A DNA stretch of 64,000 nucleotides from Hirudinaria manillensis (Eukaryota; Annelida; Clitellata; Hirudinida; Hirudinidae): positions 5,217,501 through 5,281,500 of the forward strand of contig CM067526.1 of assembly GCA_034509925.1 (NCBI GenBank), written 5' to 3'. Shown here piece by piece: positions 1 through 14,539 of this stretch (positions are counted from its first letter, which is position 1; the number at the start of each line of letters is the position of its first letter). The position numbers and the translations under genes are program-made. The notes below the pieces were generated by a model. The model had not been told where the DNA came from and did no database searches. It was given only the letters and a program-made list of their open reading frames with translations.

Positions 1-869
1 TAATTTTCGACATTTCTCTAGTAAAATGTTTTTAATTTTAATTTTTTTTAAATTTCAATCCTAACGCCAACCGATGCTTAACCATACAAGAAGGGTTATT
101 AAAAAAAAATATCGCGCTGATATTTTTAAGCTTGAAGTACTAAATTTCTACGATAAATTATCAGGAACTTCAAAGGTCTCGAAGCAACACCAGGTCTCCA
201 TCTCAAGAAGCGATTGAATCATCGAAACTGCAAAGTAGGAAGATCTTCAAATTCCTGTCTTAAAATCTGTCATTCATTTTTGCAAAGACATTTTCGACGA
301 AAGGAAGCTGACAAGTCTTAGCTAAAAGACTTGTGATTTCTGGCGATTGCAGCACTTCGGCGACATCGGCTTTCGATAAAGCAATTTTTGGTACCTAACG
401 GCATGAAGTTGGATACAGAGGCTTTCAAGGCTGATGATCACGAAAACACAGAACACAGCATTGTAGTAATACAACGTTATGCTACATAATACAGCAATAG
501 ATTACGTGACGTGAATAGAAACGAAGGGCCTGTCTGGCCACGAACGCTTTGTTATTGTTTAAACATTTGTCGGCAAACTTTTTTCAAACATTCTTTCAAA
601 CTTTCAACTTTCTACGACAGCAAGAAACAAAAGAGTTCACCAAGCGAAGTCCGAGATACTCAAATACAAACATTTGCCTTCAAAATATCAAGACTCAAGA
701 GTCAACTGCTTATCGTTCGACAAACAATAACTAAGCCAAAGGACAATGTCATTCATCCTCTTGAAATAATCATTTCAATTATCGAAGCAATTTAGTAAAG
801 ATTTTAAGTCAAGAAAGACTTTAAGGAATAGTAAAATATTTAACAAATAATTAATATAAAACAACATAC

Positions 870-2463
870 CAGCAGGGCTTTCCACCGACGAGCATGAGAA
901 CCCTCAAAGCCACCCTTTTGTGGAGATTCCACTTTTCTACAGCCACGGCGACCACCAAACCCCCGAAGAACAACATGTTTGCATCCTGGATTTAATAACA
1001 ACATTAGGTTCATCACCAAAATAAATATTTATTTCGTGCTCCTCCTTATTAGAGCACGACTTGCAGTGGAACATTTCCTGGCGAAATATTAATATTAAAG
1101 GCGAAATAATATTTCTTGTTTGGTATTTTATCGCGGCAAAGAAACAGGACACAAACAAAAGGATAATTGTGTTTAATGCCTCGAGTCCATTAGGAATCTG
1201 TCGTCGAAAATGTACAGATGCAGGCCGTGAATTGCTCCGTAATTAGTTAATTTATTAATTCATTTATTAATTTATTCATTCATTCACTTCATATACTCAG
1301 TTCCGACACAAAAATAAATCTTGACGCAACAACAAACAATAAGAACAATGCAGTTGACAAAGTACAATCACACAGTACAAGAGCCACGTGTTTTATCTGA
1401 AAGAGACGATGACTGTTCGCCTACATATTTTTACAGCACTTATCCAAACTTTTTGACAATAACTTATGCGTTGCCACATCCCCGAGGGTGCATTTGGCGT
1501 GCCACGCTGAGTTAAGTAACCTTCGTTGGCTGGAGTTTCTGCAATACTCTGAGATAATGCACGCCACATAAAATATGAATGTGCAACAAATGGTATAACT
1601 GTTGAATATTTAACGTGGTTATATATTGAATTAGGATAGTTAACATTTAATACGTTAGGTAGTAAATAATATAATTAATGAAAGAAAAGAATGAGATTAT
1701 CATAGAAGCTCGAGAATATTTCAATAACTGACCTTAAGGTAATGTTGGCAGACATCCCTCGAGTCCATGATGCCAAACCAGGGCATGAAGACGATGGGCA
1801 GAAGGGCTGTGACCGCCATCGGAACCACTTCTGACATCCAATAAACTGCCATAACCAGTATGGCGTACGCACATTTTGCCGCCTTTTGTTGGAAATGTTT
1901 ATTTTTATTTTTTAATTTAACTTATTTTTATAAAAAAAAAATTTAAAGATGAGAATATTAAATGTGAAATTTAGAACGAATTGCTTTCATAACGCACTGC
2001 GCGCACATCGTTGATTCAACAATGTCACAAATTTCGTGTTTGGTTCGCGAAGATGAAATATAACAACATGAAAAATACGACTGAAATGAAGTCTTTCAAT
2101 CACTCGATAAATATCCGTTTCAGTCCTGACGTGTTGAGGTATCGGATTAATGATACGTTGGCTAAACTTAATTTTAATCTAACCTTAACCCAATTCTAAA
2201 TACCGACTTAATATAATAATGATAAATCGCAATATTAAAAAGCGTAATATCGTTATTAATAATGAGACCAATTGAAACATCAATGAAATCATCAATCTCA
2301 TTATGCTTTCAATTCGAAAAACATCAGCCATTCAACCAACCGGAGTGGAATAAATAAACAGGATTGGTGAGAATACGATTGGAGTCAAGATGGCGAAAAT
2401 GTTGTTGCGGTATCTCCACAACTGCCACTTTATCGGCACATCCCTGGTTCGTCTCGTAGACAT
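870..2463 (-). CDS. SLC13-family Na+/anion cotransporter, 5' part (gene continues off left edge)
   Basis: Sodium-coupled di/tricarboxylate or sulfate symporter of the plasma membrane, by family. Three coding exons are visible: 2341-2463 (start codon at 2463; 41 residues, positively charged N-terminus then the first membrane segment with [14 protein letters not shown]), 1733-1882 (contains [18 protein letters not shown], typical SLC13 helix) and 870-985 ([10 protein letters not shown] and EKWNLHKR). Donor and acceptor phases (0, 0, 2) are the same as in the complete SLC13 gene at 47475-53891, and exons 2 and 3 have exactly the same lengths (150 and 116 nt). The donor after exon 1 (GTTGGT) is weak. 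I find no fourth exon in 1-869; in the other gene the matching intron is about 2.5 kb, so it probably lies outside the window. Substrate cannot be told from these exons. Confidence 0.85.
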
Positions 2464-5400
2464 TCAAATCTTGTCACTGTAGTCTCCTGTACAACATGAT
2501 ATCTAGTGTCAACATCATCATCATCGTCATCAGCATCATTATTATCATCATCGTCGTCGTCATCCTCATCATTATCATAACAGCCGCAAATTTTGAATGC
2601 GATGCACTCCTACGCAGGCCATTTCAAAGTCAACAGACAAACAAACGAAAAATCACTACTTTTTCGCCAAAAATATCCTCCTCCAAAAACATGAAATCAA
2701 CTATTTCGTCGGATGTTCATCACCAGCCGCGGTCTTATACCACCTCGGTTGCGTGACGTCACCATTACGTCAGAGGACCCCCATTTCCTGTGGAACTGGT
2801 TTACCGGTTTTACGAACAACCGGTTCTAAGCAGATGCTTTAATATCATTCAGAATCGTATTTTAAAACTTTTTAGTGGATCCTATTGTTAAGAAAATATT
2901 CGACAACATAGGAAACAATAACACATCATGAACAATAAATATTAACACCGTGAAAGCTTTCAAAAGGTAGGACCCCAGGTTTCAATTGAATTGATGACCA
3001 ATTAACCAAGTAATGATCGTTATTTTGATGATATCATATTGATTCGAAGATCAATTATGATCTTCTGAATTGATGATGTCGATGGTAGTTGTTGATACCA
3101 TTATATGGTGATCATAGATTTACTCTGTATTTGATGACTTATCATACACCGTAACATCTTAACTTAACCGAAACGATTTCGAGGGAGAAATGTGTAACAG
3201 ATACAATTTTTAACATTGCAATTGAAGTTTATTGCTTACAAAATAAGAATATTTTGGTTATTACATAAAACTGGAATTGTGGAGGCTTTTCTAATTTAAA
3301 GAAATATTCCACGATGCCGATTTGCTTTCGAAACAGATGATGTTTGGAAATTGGAAGCATTTAAATCTAACGTTTCAGAGCCGTTAGGTGCTTTTGCGAA
3401 TGCAACACCGCAGTTGAAAATTCAATGCCGAGTCCACATTCCAACCTCTCACGAGCTCAACTCGAGGAGAGGAAAGCATTCCAAAGTATTCTTTTCAGGA
3501 TCCAATCAATTACTGATGACTTTCAGTCATTAAGTGCAAGACGAATTAATTATCGAAGCTTTAACAATGGACACAAATGTTTGTGCTTCATTTCACGAAT
3601 ACAATGCAACCTAACAACGCACTAAATCTACGGAACGTTTACGAACTTGTAAACTATGAAGTTCATAGTAAACTGTGAAGATAGGTTCGTAAATGTCTAT
3701 CTGCTTCGTTTGAGTTTCTCAATGAGACTTTTGAAGGGGAAAGTTTTTATGTCCGACTAATGTTTCGTTAGAAACGTTTACAAGTAAGAGCACACAACTA
3801 ATGATTTCCTAATAACACTTATTGGTAGTCAATGTCCACCTTTTTTCCTGAGATGTTGTTATTGTATTAGTGAAGATTGATTATTAGATGACTGAGATAT
3901 TATAGCGAAACATGGTTACAAACGATTACCATAAAAAAAGGAACCATCAAGAAAAGCTAACGAGTGCAACTAAAAGTTAACGAATATTAAAAAGGCGGTG
4001 GAGGATAATTAAATCTATAAATCAACAAATATTGAAATATCGAATTTGTAAAGATCGATCAGAGAATGGTTTCTAACACGAAGATTTGAATAAACAAATT
4101 TAATAACAGAGTCTAGCTGAGAGATTCTCCAAGACTTGATAATGGATGCAATTGAGGATGTAGGTTAAAGAGAAACTCAGTCTCATTGGGTCGAGAGATC
4201 TTGAAATTATAGATGGACAATTTAAATTTCAACGTCAACTTTGGAAATCACTATAAATTTCATAAGCAGAATATTTTGAGATTAAAATTTTGAAAAAATT
4301 TTAAAATTGCCAAAAATTAATTTGTACTTACTTTTTGCTTTACTTTTACAAATAACTCTGAAACTCAAATTCAAATGATTCAAGATGAACTTCCGATGAA
4401 GTAAGAACTCAAGTGAGACACAATTGATTTCTTAGACTTCAACAACGAACGTATCGTCGAAAACAATCTCGTCACCGCTTTTGCGGAAGGAAGTTCAAAT
4501 TTTTGGCCACAAATGAGTCAAAATAATTCTGTGAAAGACTTTATTCCTTTGTCCGAGTGCAAAGCAACGATACTGCCAGCTTTCATTCGGCCTCTCGTGA
4601 GCAGGTACACGTGCTTTTAGGATGCATATGTGTATTGTATACGAAGGAAACCTTCCAGCTTAGCCGCTAAGCTAAGGCCGACACACCTACTTATGAATAT
4701 TAATCAAAAGGCACACCTTATAAATTTATTAAATTCTTCCTTGAAGAGGGCTTGTGCATTGTAAAGTTTTTTCCATTTAAGTATTCGTAGTCCAAAGCTG
4801 TCTACTGAATGGAGTAAATCTAATAATGTAAATGAAAAACAAATTCAGCTGAGATTATTTTTTCAAAGGCTGCCTAACATTTGTGAGCCAATTCTATTTG
4901 AGCTAATGCCATTTTTAGAAAGAGGATGTTTTTTGTGTTAAGTTAATAATCTTTTAATAAGAGCGAGATTCGGTTTTGAATTTAAAATGGTGACAGAATC
5001 GTTTAATATTAAAAACAAAAATTTATAAAAGTTCAGCATTATTTCGATGTTCTGTAGCGGTAATTTAATCATTAAACAATGTTTATTAAGCATCAAAAAG
5101 TTTTAATATTGTACAAGTAAACATATTAATATTAATAATTATTAATTATTAATAATTTTAATTTTGCAAAAAATGCATAAAAATATATTGCTAAAATTAT
5201 TCCCAGCTGTGCAAAAAATTTAATGAGTTGCTTTGTATCTGATTGAACGAGTGAACGAAAAGACAGAAAGCGTGACACAACTGCAAATGAAGTTCAACCG
5301 AAGTCATCTTCATTGCTTAGGGACACAACCACAAAGGCAGTCAATCTAGTAATCAATACTTAGACTTAAGATACCAACAAATGCAATTTAACAATTATAT

Positions 5401-5785
5401 CGCAAAAATATTCTTTTTCATAAATCGTATTTGCTACATTTGTCTGCAATTATCCTATTCATGATCATTTAAAGTAAATTGACATGATTTTTTTATCTTA
5501 AAAATGGATTATTTTAATAATTTATTATTAAACATTAAAAATTGCTTGAAATAGTTCGCAATTAATAAAACAATGATAATTAAACTTGAAAAATATAAAT
5601 TAAAAAGGCAGCAACGTAGCAGTGTCGTCTGCCTCGACGTTGGTGCGTATGACTCCGATCGATATCGTGAGCGAAACGTCGAATGATACGGTTTGTGTTT
5701 ATTTTATTAACTGGTCCTGGTAAATAAGGTTGAAAAGTTATTCGATGTAACTTGATGGTGTATGATTTCTGCTGCCACCTAAGAA
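2464..5785. other. Intergenic, divergent SLC13 / PGAP1 promoters
   Basis: About 3.3 kb between two genes transcribed away from each other, so it should hold both promoters. AT-rich, with an ATC/GTC-rich stretch near 2505-2580 and GAT-rich sequence near 3000-3130. Short open frames here show no family resemblance. No RNA gene or mobile element recognised. Confidence 0.5.
2505..2580. repeat. Imperfect ATC/GTC trinucleotide repeat
   Basis: Run of ATC, ATT and GTC triplets just upstream of the left SLC13 start codon. The open frame across it (Ile/Val-rich) is a by-product of the repeat. Confidence 0.8.
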
Positions 5786-8700
5786 ATGGTCAATGTCGGT
5801 TTCGTCAAAGTAACGTTTTTGTTTTGTTTGTTGCTCTTATTTTGTGTCGGACTATTCAATTTCCTTTACAACAACGATTCTGAGCCGTGCGACAGAGTAA
5901 CTTTTGTCAAGAAATTTAAATTCAACGTAAGTTTGTTTGCTTTCAAATTTCAATAAATTTCGCTATTGTTATAATAAATCTTGTTGACGATTCAGCAAAT
6001 TAAGCTTGGTTACTCGATTACCGAGAAGTTTCCTCACTACACTCTCCTATATTATGGCAGCGACAGGTTATCACCTTGTTGTGAACCCCCACGTGTGAGA
6101 GCTTAATTAAAATTTGAATTTCATTAGCAGCAAAAAATTGAAAGATCTAAACGGAATACCCGTACTGTACATTCCAGGCCATTTAGGGAATCATTTGGAA
6201 GGTTAGTTGAGATTTATTGCATGTTTTATTGTTGTGACTCAAACGTCTTCAAATGATGGATGTTTCAGCCGAGGGTCTTGGTTCTGCCCTGAACAGAATT
6301 ACAAAGAACTTGCATGCCTCTTTCCATTTTGATCTCTTTGTTCTGGACTTTGCAGGGGTAAGCACCGAATGGATTTTCAGTTTTGAGCTTATAATATCAA
6401 CTCAAAAACTTTATGCAAAAAATATATTTAGGTAAAAGATAGAAAAGAGGCAATATTATTTATATTCATTTAATCTGTAAATCATACGACATTGAAAATG
6501 ATTTCTAATAAAAACAGGATTTGTCTGGTGTGTACGGTCCTGTGTTGATGAGGCAAACAGGTTTGTAGCAATTTGGCCAATTGCTGTTCTGTCGTGTTAC
6601 CTCAAAATTGGTAAAATCTTTATAGATTAAAATATATTACGAGAATAATTTTTTAACAGAATTTGCGCAGGAATGCATTGACCAGATATTGCTTTTATAT
6701 GGCGAAGACCCAAAGCCAGACGATAAGATTGTCATAAAAAATGATGGTCCAGAAAATGTGTTTGTCATTGGACATTCGATGGTGAGCGAAATTACACTGT
6801 AATGCTCCAATTTTCATTGTGTTTCAGTGTTCAATTTCACTGTAGCATTTAATGTTTAAAGTTTGATCATAATTAATCCGTTGTTGTTATACGAATATTT
6901 ATTTAGGGTGGGATAGTGGCCAGGGCTTTGTTCTTACTGGCTGAGTTCGATCGGTCTTCTGTCCAATCGATAGTAACTTTAGCTACGCCTCATCAACACC
7001 CACCTATTGCGACCCTGGACTGGAATATGGCCTTATTCTACGATCGAGTGAACGAGTATTGGGGAAAGAGACTTCTGGATGAGTTGTTCTTTCACTCAAT
7101 CGGAGGAGGAATCAATGATGCTTTCGTGAGGCAGATGTCCACTCGACTGGACAAAGTGGGGAGGCGATTAATCATTTTGTTTTCAGCAAATTGCTTACAG
7201 TTCTAACGTTGTATAAATGAACTGGTGCAACAAGTTAAGATGAGTGAAATCAGCCAACATTGTTTATCATGATTTTAATCGCTATTTTAAAACAAATATA
7301 TTCTCAATGTCTGAATTACTATTGACACCTTCAAAATCAATATAGAATTTCATGGAGATATTCTTAACTCAATTCACTTACATTCTTACATGCAATTCAT
7401 TGATACGCTAAGGCTAAAGCCTTATTTATTATATGAATCATTTAAGAATTAATTAAAATTACATTTAATGAATATATAGGTAAATTAACTTATTGATTTC
7501 CTCTTTAGCCTCTCCAGACGGACAATACTCTCATGACCATGGTGAGCAATATAGTCAGCTTTTTAGATTTGATTTTTAAAAATTATTTAGTTTATTCCCT
7601 TTAAATAAATAAATCCTCCTCAGGTATTTCGGCCATAGAAATACATCACAATCATAATATTAATGTCATATTATAATGTTATTAAATTACTATATGAATA
7701 ATTTCAGTTAATTGCTATCTTTTGACATAAAGAGCTTTTTTTCCATCAGACGACGTCTTCCCCAAGAATTTGGATGTCCCTGGAACATGGGTCCATGCTT
7801 ACGTTAGTTGGTTCCTTAATGAATATTAATATTGAGGGTATAGCTTTGTTGTTAACTGAAAATGTTTGCTTAGGTGCAAGAGCTTTGTCTACGAACTTGC
7901 TAGGTCACTTTATGACAGCGTCGACAAGAAAATTAACCAGGTAACTTGGTTTTTATGAGCAGATACATCAGTAGAAAATATATTGTGATCTAAGGCTTAA
8001 AGAACCCTCGCAGCTTAAGGAAGTAGAGTCACTTTGTGCTGTAGTAATGGTTGCTTGATTATGTTAAAAGGAATACATTTCGTGGAGGGATGAAATAAAT
8101 TATTTATAATTTATAATTAGAAAATGTTCGAATTGAAATTAAAAAAGCTTGGCTTTTTCCCAAAACTTGCTTCCGGATCTTTTCTGAACCTTGGATAATT
8201 GAGTTATGCACTTGTAATTCAATGAAAGGCTTGAATTAGCGTCAGTTTTTAAAGGGAATGTTTTTAAATTTTTGTGAAAAAGCAGCGAGGATTTTTTTAA
8301 TCTTACGTGAGTGTCATAATTTTTACTTATTTTTATATTTCCATTTAATATACATGTTAATTATGGTGAATTTTCTAAAAAAGATGTGTGCCAGGCAAAA
8401 CAAATGTGACCTCATGACCCACCATTTACCCTTCACTTTGTTTAAGAGCCCTATTTTGACTCTATTGATTTAATTAAAGTAAAGATTTAATTAAGTAAAA
8501 TAATTATTTTTTTAATGCAGTTCTCAAATAGTTCAGGTGTGAGATACGGGGCCTTCCAGTATCATTTCGAAAAGAATTCTGGACCAGTTTATCAGAAGAA
8601 CAATTACGAACTGATGACTCACATCAACCAATCAATCCCGTGGCAAGTCAAAGTCAAAAGGTCTTGGAAGTTCTTGAGACATTCTGTGAGTTGAATATAT

Positions 8701-9343
8701 TACCACGATTTGATTCTATTAGTAATTATATGAATTGTACTATAACACCAATACCATTGTGACACTACTGTGTATAGCTATGTAATTAGAAATTACCAAG
8801 TCTTTACATCGAAAGGTATCGGCACCAAGCTACGCCGTCATGGTGATATCGAAGAGACAGGCTCCCAAATTTGGGTTCATAGCAATAACGAACGTGGTTC
8901 GTATGGTTTCTTTTTAAAAACATTAATCACTACAAATATTATAATATTATATAAATATTATAAAGTTGTCGTGACTTGCAGGCAAATCCATCTTGGTTTG
9001 GTGCATGTACTCTGAATAAGAACGACAAGAAATGGTTGGTAATGTATTATATTAATATTAATTAATAGCAGTTTTATTTAGTAATTGAGATCTTGAGAAC
9101 ATATTAAATGTTATTTTTAAAATTAAATTTAAATTAATTTTGTTGAACTACTTGTGTAATACTTGTGTTTAGTCAGCAAATTGGTAACTTTGGAAGATAT
9201 GCCAATCTTCTACCGCCTACCTCTTCCAATCTTAAGGTCACTTTTGATTTATCGTTATAAATTAGATTAAATTAAATGATTTTATAATTCTTTATGACGC
9301 TTAAATTGAATGCAAGTCATCATTTAGTATTCTATCAACGGTC

Positions 9344-9378
<35 letters not shown>

Positions 9379-9415
9379 GTTATTATTGTTATTATTATTG
9401 TTATTATTGTTATTA

Positions 9416-9471
<56 letters not shown>

Positions 9472-9476
9472 TATTA

Positions 9477-9537
<61 letters not shown>

Positions 9538-12500
9538 TACTTATAATTATGTTATGATGGTGGCATTTAAATTATCTGCTATGAATATTCATAGATTGTC
9601 TTATTGGATGGAGATAGGCTGGACATGTTCACTCATTGGGTAGTTCACGTGCCACAGTCAGAAGAACAGGTTATTTAATTGGTTGTCATTTCAGTTCTCA
9701 AGTCATCACTGAATATCCATCAGGAAATAATTTGTGTTTTTCTATTTTGAGATATTTTTAAATAGACTTGGTTTTTAATTCTTTAAGCTTTAATACACGT
9801 TGCTTTAAACGAAAGAATTTAAACTGAGCTTATTATTATTATTGCTACGCATTCAGATAGCATTTTCTTTTATCTTGTAAATCGTAAATCTTTTCTCTAG
9901 GTCCTAATGATGGTGGAGATGTACAGCATGAAGAAAAGACTTCAGCAGCACAACGTCACAACCGTATATGACGTAATCACCTCTCCCATCCAATCACTGT
10001 TCAGGTCAAAGGTTATCATTGGTTCGACCAGGCCGGGCTTCCTCTTTTACAACATTTCCCTGCACGGATTCAACAGCGTTTTGCAAGCATTTCATGTTCA
10101 ATTCATTTCCAACTCGTGCTTGGACAACACGACAGGTTTAAACATTTTACAAAAATTATAAATTCATTTGTGAATAATTATTGGTCATTAAGCTCCTGGT
10201 TGCATTGTACCTTATTTGAACCATCACTGGATACTTTTTTTATGTGTCGAATTTTAAATAAATAAAATAAATTAATTATTAAATGAAAATTCAAATTTAA
10301 CAGTATTGGATGCCAATTTCACTGTCGTAAAGATGCACATTCCTTGGTCCAAGGAACATCTTTACCTTAACATTCCGTGAGTGCTTGTTTACTTAAAGTT
10401 TAAAGTTGCAAGTTACGTTGTGATTGTGATTATCTGTTCCTCTAAAAGTCGAGGGGAGAATGCTGAAATGGTCCTCATGCTGAGTACACCAGCTCCCCAC
10501 TCTTACAACGATGTTTACCTTCACCTTTACTCGATGGCCAGATGTTCTTACAAAGCTAAAATCTCCATATCTTGGATGCACACCTTTGGTCAGGTTGTGC
10601 ACTTCTGCTGTTATACAATCTAATAAGGCCAATTACTGTTATAATTGTTATACATTGAAATGAAGTGCCCATGGCTCACTTCCGATTCCATAATTTATAT
10701 GATAAGGATCTTTCAATTGTTAATCCGCCAGCCTTGTTAATTATTTATAATAATTATATTATATTATTTTATTATGTCGTGTGTCAACAAATCGTTTATC
10801 TCTTGAACGTAAATTTTATTTTTATTTTTTTGCTTTAAGTCATAAAACTCCTCGAATTTTCAGTTCGTTCGTTTCTATGCCACCTACCTTCCTGCTTACA
10901 TCCTCATACAAATTCTCATGGCGTTGTCATGGCAACTGATGCTGCTGGATGAACTTTGTGAGTAACATTTTTTGATTTTTGTTAATCTTTATTGCTTTGT
11001 TGTGCTTTGTTGACTCCTACTATTATTAATAATTATAATATTAATTACGTTAATTAATTTATAACTAATTAATTAATTAACCTATTTGATATTTCGTTTA
11101 CTTTTGCCAATCGGAAGGTTATGCTCCAAGTTTCACGGAGGCACACATCAATTGGGCTCAGCCTTACAGAGTCGGTTCTGTTGCTTTCGTCGTCAGATTT
11201 GTACTCAGGTCAGATGGCATCCGTTGAGCATTTCAGATATTACCATTGTTTATTATAAACATTAAGAATATAATATAATATATAAATTATAAAATATAAA
11301 TAAATAAGTAAATAAATTATAAAATATATAAACCAAAAGACCTTCATGAAGAAGTTGCTATGATATAAAATATAAAAATTCAAATTATTTTCGATGGTAC
11401 GCAGTTATTCGTCTGAAGACGAGACGTTTGGCAGTAGATTGGGTCTGCCGGCAGATGACGTTGACATCCTCGATGACTTGGGCCTGTGGACCTCCTCCAT
11501 GCCACTCCTCCTATACATGATCGCCTATTCATTCGTTCTGTTCTCGGCCTGGCTCATCAACATGCTGCTATTTGCAGTGTCGCAGTTCATAACAAACTCG
11601 TTCTTCAGGTACTTCTTATACTTTTCTCTTAAACATAGGTAAGGAAGGGGTGGATTAATTATTTTATTATTTATATATTTATTATTTATTACTTTTTATT
11701 ATATTCGCAAATAAAACTTTTAATGTTGACGTTAATATTTTAACTTTATTAAGTTATCTCTTTAGTCGACATTATTCAATAGACTTTGCATCGAATACAA
11801 TTTAAACTGACAATACAATCTCGTCAACAAACTGATGTTGTTAAATGCAGGACGAGAGACAAAAGGGTGGAACTGGTAATCTATCTCGTCCAGTGCACGC
11901 TACTCATCATTGGCTTTGTTTGCACTTTGTGCTGTGGAGCTCTTGGGATTATAACATCTCTGATCATATTAATCATCAGAGTGAGTGAATAGACTTGTTC
12001 CAAGGTGGTCAACGTAATCATTGCCATGTAACTACAGATGCTTGTCAGCGGGGTCAAGTTGTCCCCTGTCAAGTCCCCACTTCCTCCCCAGACGAGTAGG
12101 TACAACCTCAGCTTCACCTTTTCTTTCATCCTCGCATTCTCCCTGCTACTCTCTTGGCCGTCGCTGGCCCAGTGGTGGTTGCGTTTGTCTTGGTACGATT
12201 TCAGTCGATTTCATTAAAGGATTTTTTAATTCTTTGGCTATTTATCGGATGCTGATTTTTATTTTGGTGCTTTGGTTTAAATTTCGTTTTAATTTCACTT
12301 TGTGTTCACGTGATTCTTCTTATCACGTACAGGGAGTCGTGGAATCTTGATGATGATCCAACAAGGAACAACGGCATTATCACTTTACTTGCAACCATGT
12401 TGTTTGTCTATTCTGACTTTCCAGTCTTTAATCAGTGAGTCATTACAATTGATTACAATTGATTACAAGTGCTGGAAATTATTCAAGCAAGTTCACCTGC

Positions 12501-12825
12501 CTGTTGAACCGGTGTGTCATCATAAGTCTCAATAAGATAATAATAATAACAATAATAATAATCTAATAAACTCTTGCAGTAGATCATTACACCATGTATT
12601 AACAAAGCCCTACTTTATCAGTCAGACATATCAGACTAAACGTGTTTATTTTCCAGTGGACTTCTGAGCGTGGCAGGCATGATATGCTACCTGTGTTGCA
12701 TCTGCATCAGTCTCTACTGCACCGTGCACATCTTCAGAGTCATCTACTTCATTGAAGCAATACTGATGACGGTGGCCATACCTTCCTTCCTAATCCACGT
12801 CTCGAGACAATTGAGAGGAAGTTGA
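5786..12825 (+). CDS. PGAP1: PGAP1, GPI inositol-deacylase (complete, 24 exons)
   Basis: ER membrane enzyme that removes the acyl chain from the inositol of GPI anchors after attachment to protein, needed for efficient ER exit. My exons: 5786-5926, 5996-6066, 6131-6201, 6269-6357, 6518-6560, 6660-6781, 6907-7155, 7509-7541, 7750-7802, 7874-7940, 8521-8685, 8982-9034, 9173-9236, 9595-9669, 9901-10135, 10304-10376, 10449-10593, 10864-10957, 11118-11208, 11405-11608, 11851-11980, 12038-12192, 12333-12434, 12657-12825. Phases all join; total 2694 nt, 897 aa, against about 920 in vertebrates. An N-terminal signal anchor lies at about residues 8-28. The alpha/beta-hydrolase core has NGIPVLYIPG, then the lipase box GHSMGG with the nucleophile Ser at about residue 178, split by an intron, followed by TLATPH. 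Several hydrophobic helices fill the C-terminal third. The donors after exons 2 and 7 are weak. Exons 12 onward lie in the left unit of the tandem duplication; this is the intact copy. The start is the first ATG before the signal anchor. Confidence 0.93.
9343..9539. repeat. (ATT)n microsatellite in PGAP1 intron 13
   Basis: About 200 bp of ATT with scattered TTG and ATC variants. The duplicate position near 20965-20995 has only a few ATT triplets, so the expansion (or the contraction) happened after duplication. Long poly-Leu, poly-Tyr and poly-Asn frames over it are artefacts. Confidence 0.97.
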
Positions 12826-14539
12826 TGATCACAACTTCATCGGATGGTTACATCGTGTACCATTGAAGCCGTTGAGTCTTTATAGGTTTTTATAAATTAC
12901 CTTCTTTGTTTATAATTGTGCATTGTTAATTTATTTTAATTTATTTATTATAATTTATTTTAATTTATTCATTCCCTATTGGAAGACCCTATTATGTATT
13001 GCTGTGCTGAATGTCCAGTTATTTTGCAGTTATTTTGGTCTTCTGGGATATGAGATTTTTTTCGTGGGATTGTTTGTCAGGTTTTTATAAGAAGTAAAAA
13101 TATTCAGATATTACAGTGAACATTTGATTAATTAATTGATTAAAATGTCTGTAGGGATCTTATCTCGGTAAAATGTCTTGTTTAGTATTGAATCGGAGAT
13201 ACACAGCATGGGGATTCTTATTGGGGATAAGATTTAAGATCTGAAAAATCCATCAGAATTACACTTAATCTAGAATCCACACGTTGAAAGCATAACGAAG
13301 AAAACTAGAAAAAAATAGAACAAGAATCCAACAGAATGATTGGAAGTGCCCAACGAACCTTTGTTAGCAAAAAAAAAAACAATGTTTGCAGCATAATTCC
13401 ATCAACAGCATGGACATTTAAAACCGATCAATAGGCAAATAAATTAGATGCAACCTCGATGGGACACAACAATGCCAAGAGTGGGCGTGTTTTTATGCGA
13501 TTGATATTTCTTGAATTATTGGAAAATGAATTTTCAGTGCATTCAAAGATAAAAAAAATACGCGAAGTTTGCCGGCTTGAAAAATTGATGATCTCAGTAA
13601 ATTTCCTGCGGGTGGAAAGGGGATCGCTATTTGCAGTAGATTTTAGCGAGTTCGAAGTTGTCAAAGGATGATGAGCTGGAATGGCATCCATCTTTATGAT
13701 GGTGTCAGATTAAATGCGAAAGACAAGTCAAATGCTTTTGCCAGTTCAATACTATTTGTAACTACGGATGTGACGTTCGTTTTAAGGAGACTGAAAAGCT
13801 TTTAACCTGCCACATACACATGTATTCAAATCGAACCTTTCAAGCTAAATCTTTGCTTCATCTTGTCGTCGTCGTTGGTGTTTTAATCCATGTTAGAGAT
13901 GAAAGTTGGACGTCAAGAATTGTTGCTGAATATTTTTCGTGCTCGCTTTAAGATTTATTTTATACTAAGCCAGGATGAGGGGATTCCATTTCTACTGCAA
14001 AGCAGGATATTTAAACCACTGATCCTGAAATGATGAACGATTCTAAACGATTTCTGTTGCGTGATTATGAATAATCATAGAAATAACTCATAATTTTAAC
14101 TGTTATTGGGACCGACGTAACATTTTTGAATAAAGAATTTTAAATAATCGAATTTTCACATTGCCGTTTTATAATCGTCGTCGTCGTCGTCGTCAGCAAG
14201 CACCGTCACAGTGTGTTTGTTACTATTGTTGTTAAAAGAACATTAGTGAATTAGTAATGTATCTCACCTCAATAACGTACGCTCCATTCACAAGGCATCA
14301 GTCATCATCCATTGTGAGTTCCAGCAATTGCATCAAACGTAGTTCTCCGGCGTTGTGTTTCGCCTTAAATTCGCTTTTAAAGTAATGGACAGGAAACAAG
14401 GATATTTTCCTCTGGTTCTTTCAGAACGATGTCATCTTTTACAATATCAGCAAATGCGTTGAAGTAAATTTTGAAAGTTTAAGATTCTATATAAAAATAA
14501 AGAGCTGTTGCAGTGGAAATATTTGCTTGAAATCCGAGG
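12826..14539. other. Intergenic, PGAP1 3' side to lectin gene 1
   Basis: Holds the PGAP1 3' UTR and the upstream region of the first lectin-like gene. From about 13856 it has a close copy at 24571 in the right unit, so the promoter region of the lectin gene was duplicated with it. A CGT/GTC trinucleotide patch lies near 14178-14195. No coding exon recognised; opposed open frames near 13430-13690 have no visible homology. Confidence 0.5.

Noticed and set aside
8770..9015. Open frame in PGAP1 intron 11 as a possible extra exon
   Set aside because: Exon 11 (phase 0) joins exon 12 (phase 0) directly and the protein alignment leaves no gap.
9294..9643. Long poly-Leu, poly-Tyr/Cys and poly-Asn open frames on both strands
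   Set aside because: They are translations of the ATT microsatellite in a PGAP1 intron.
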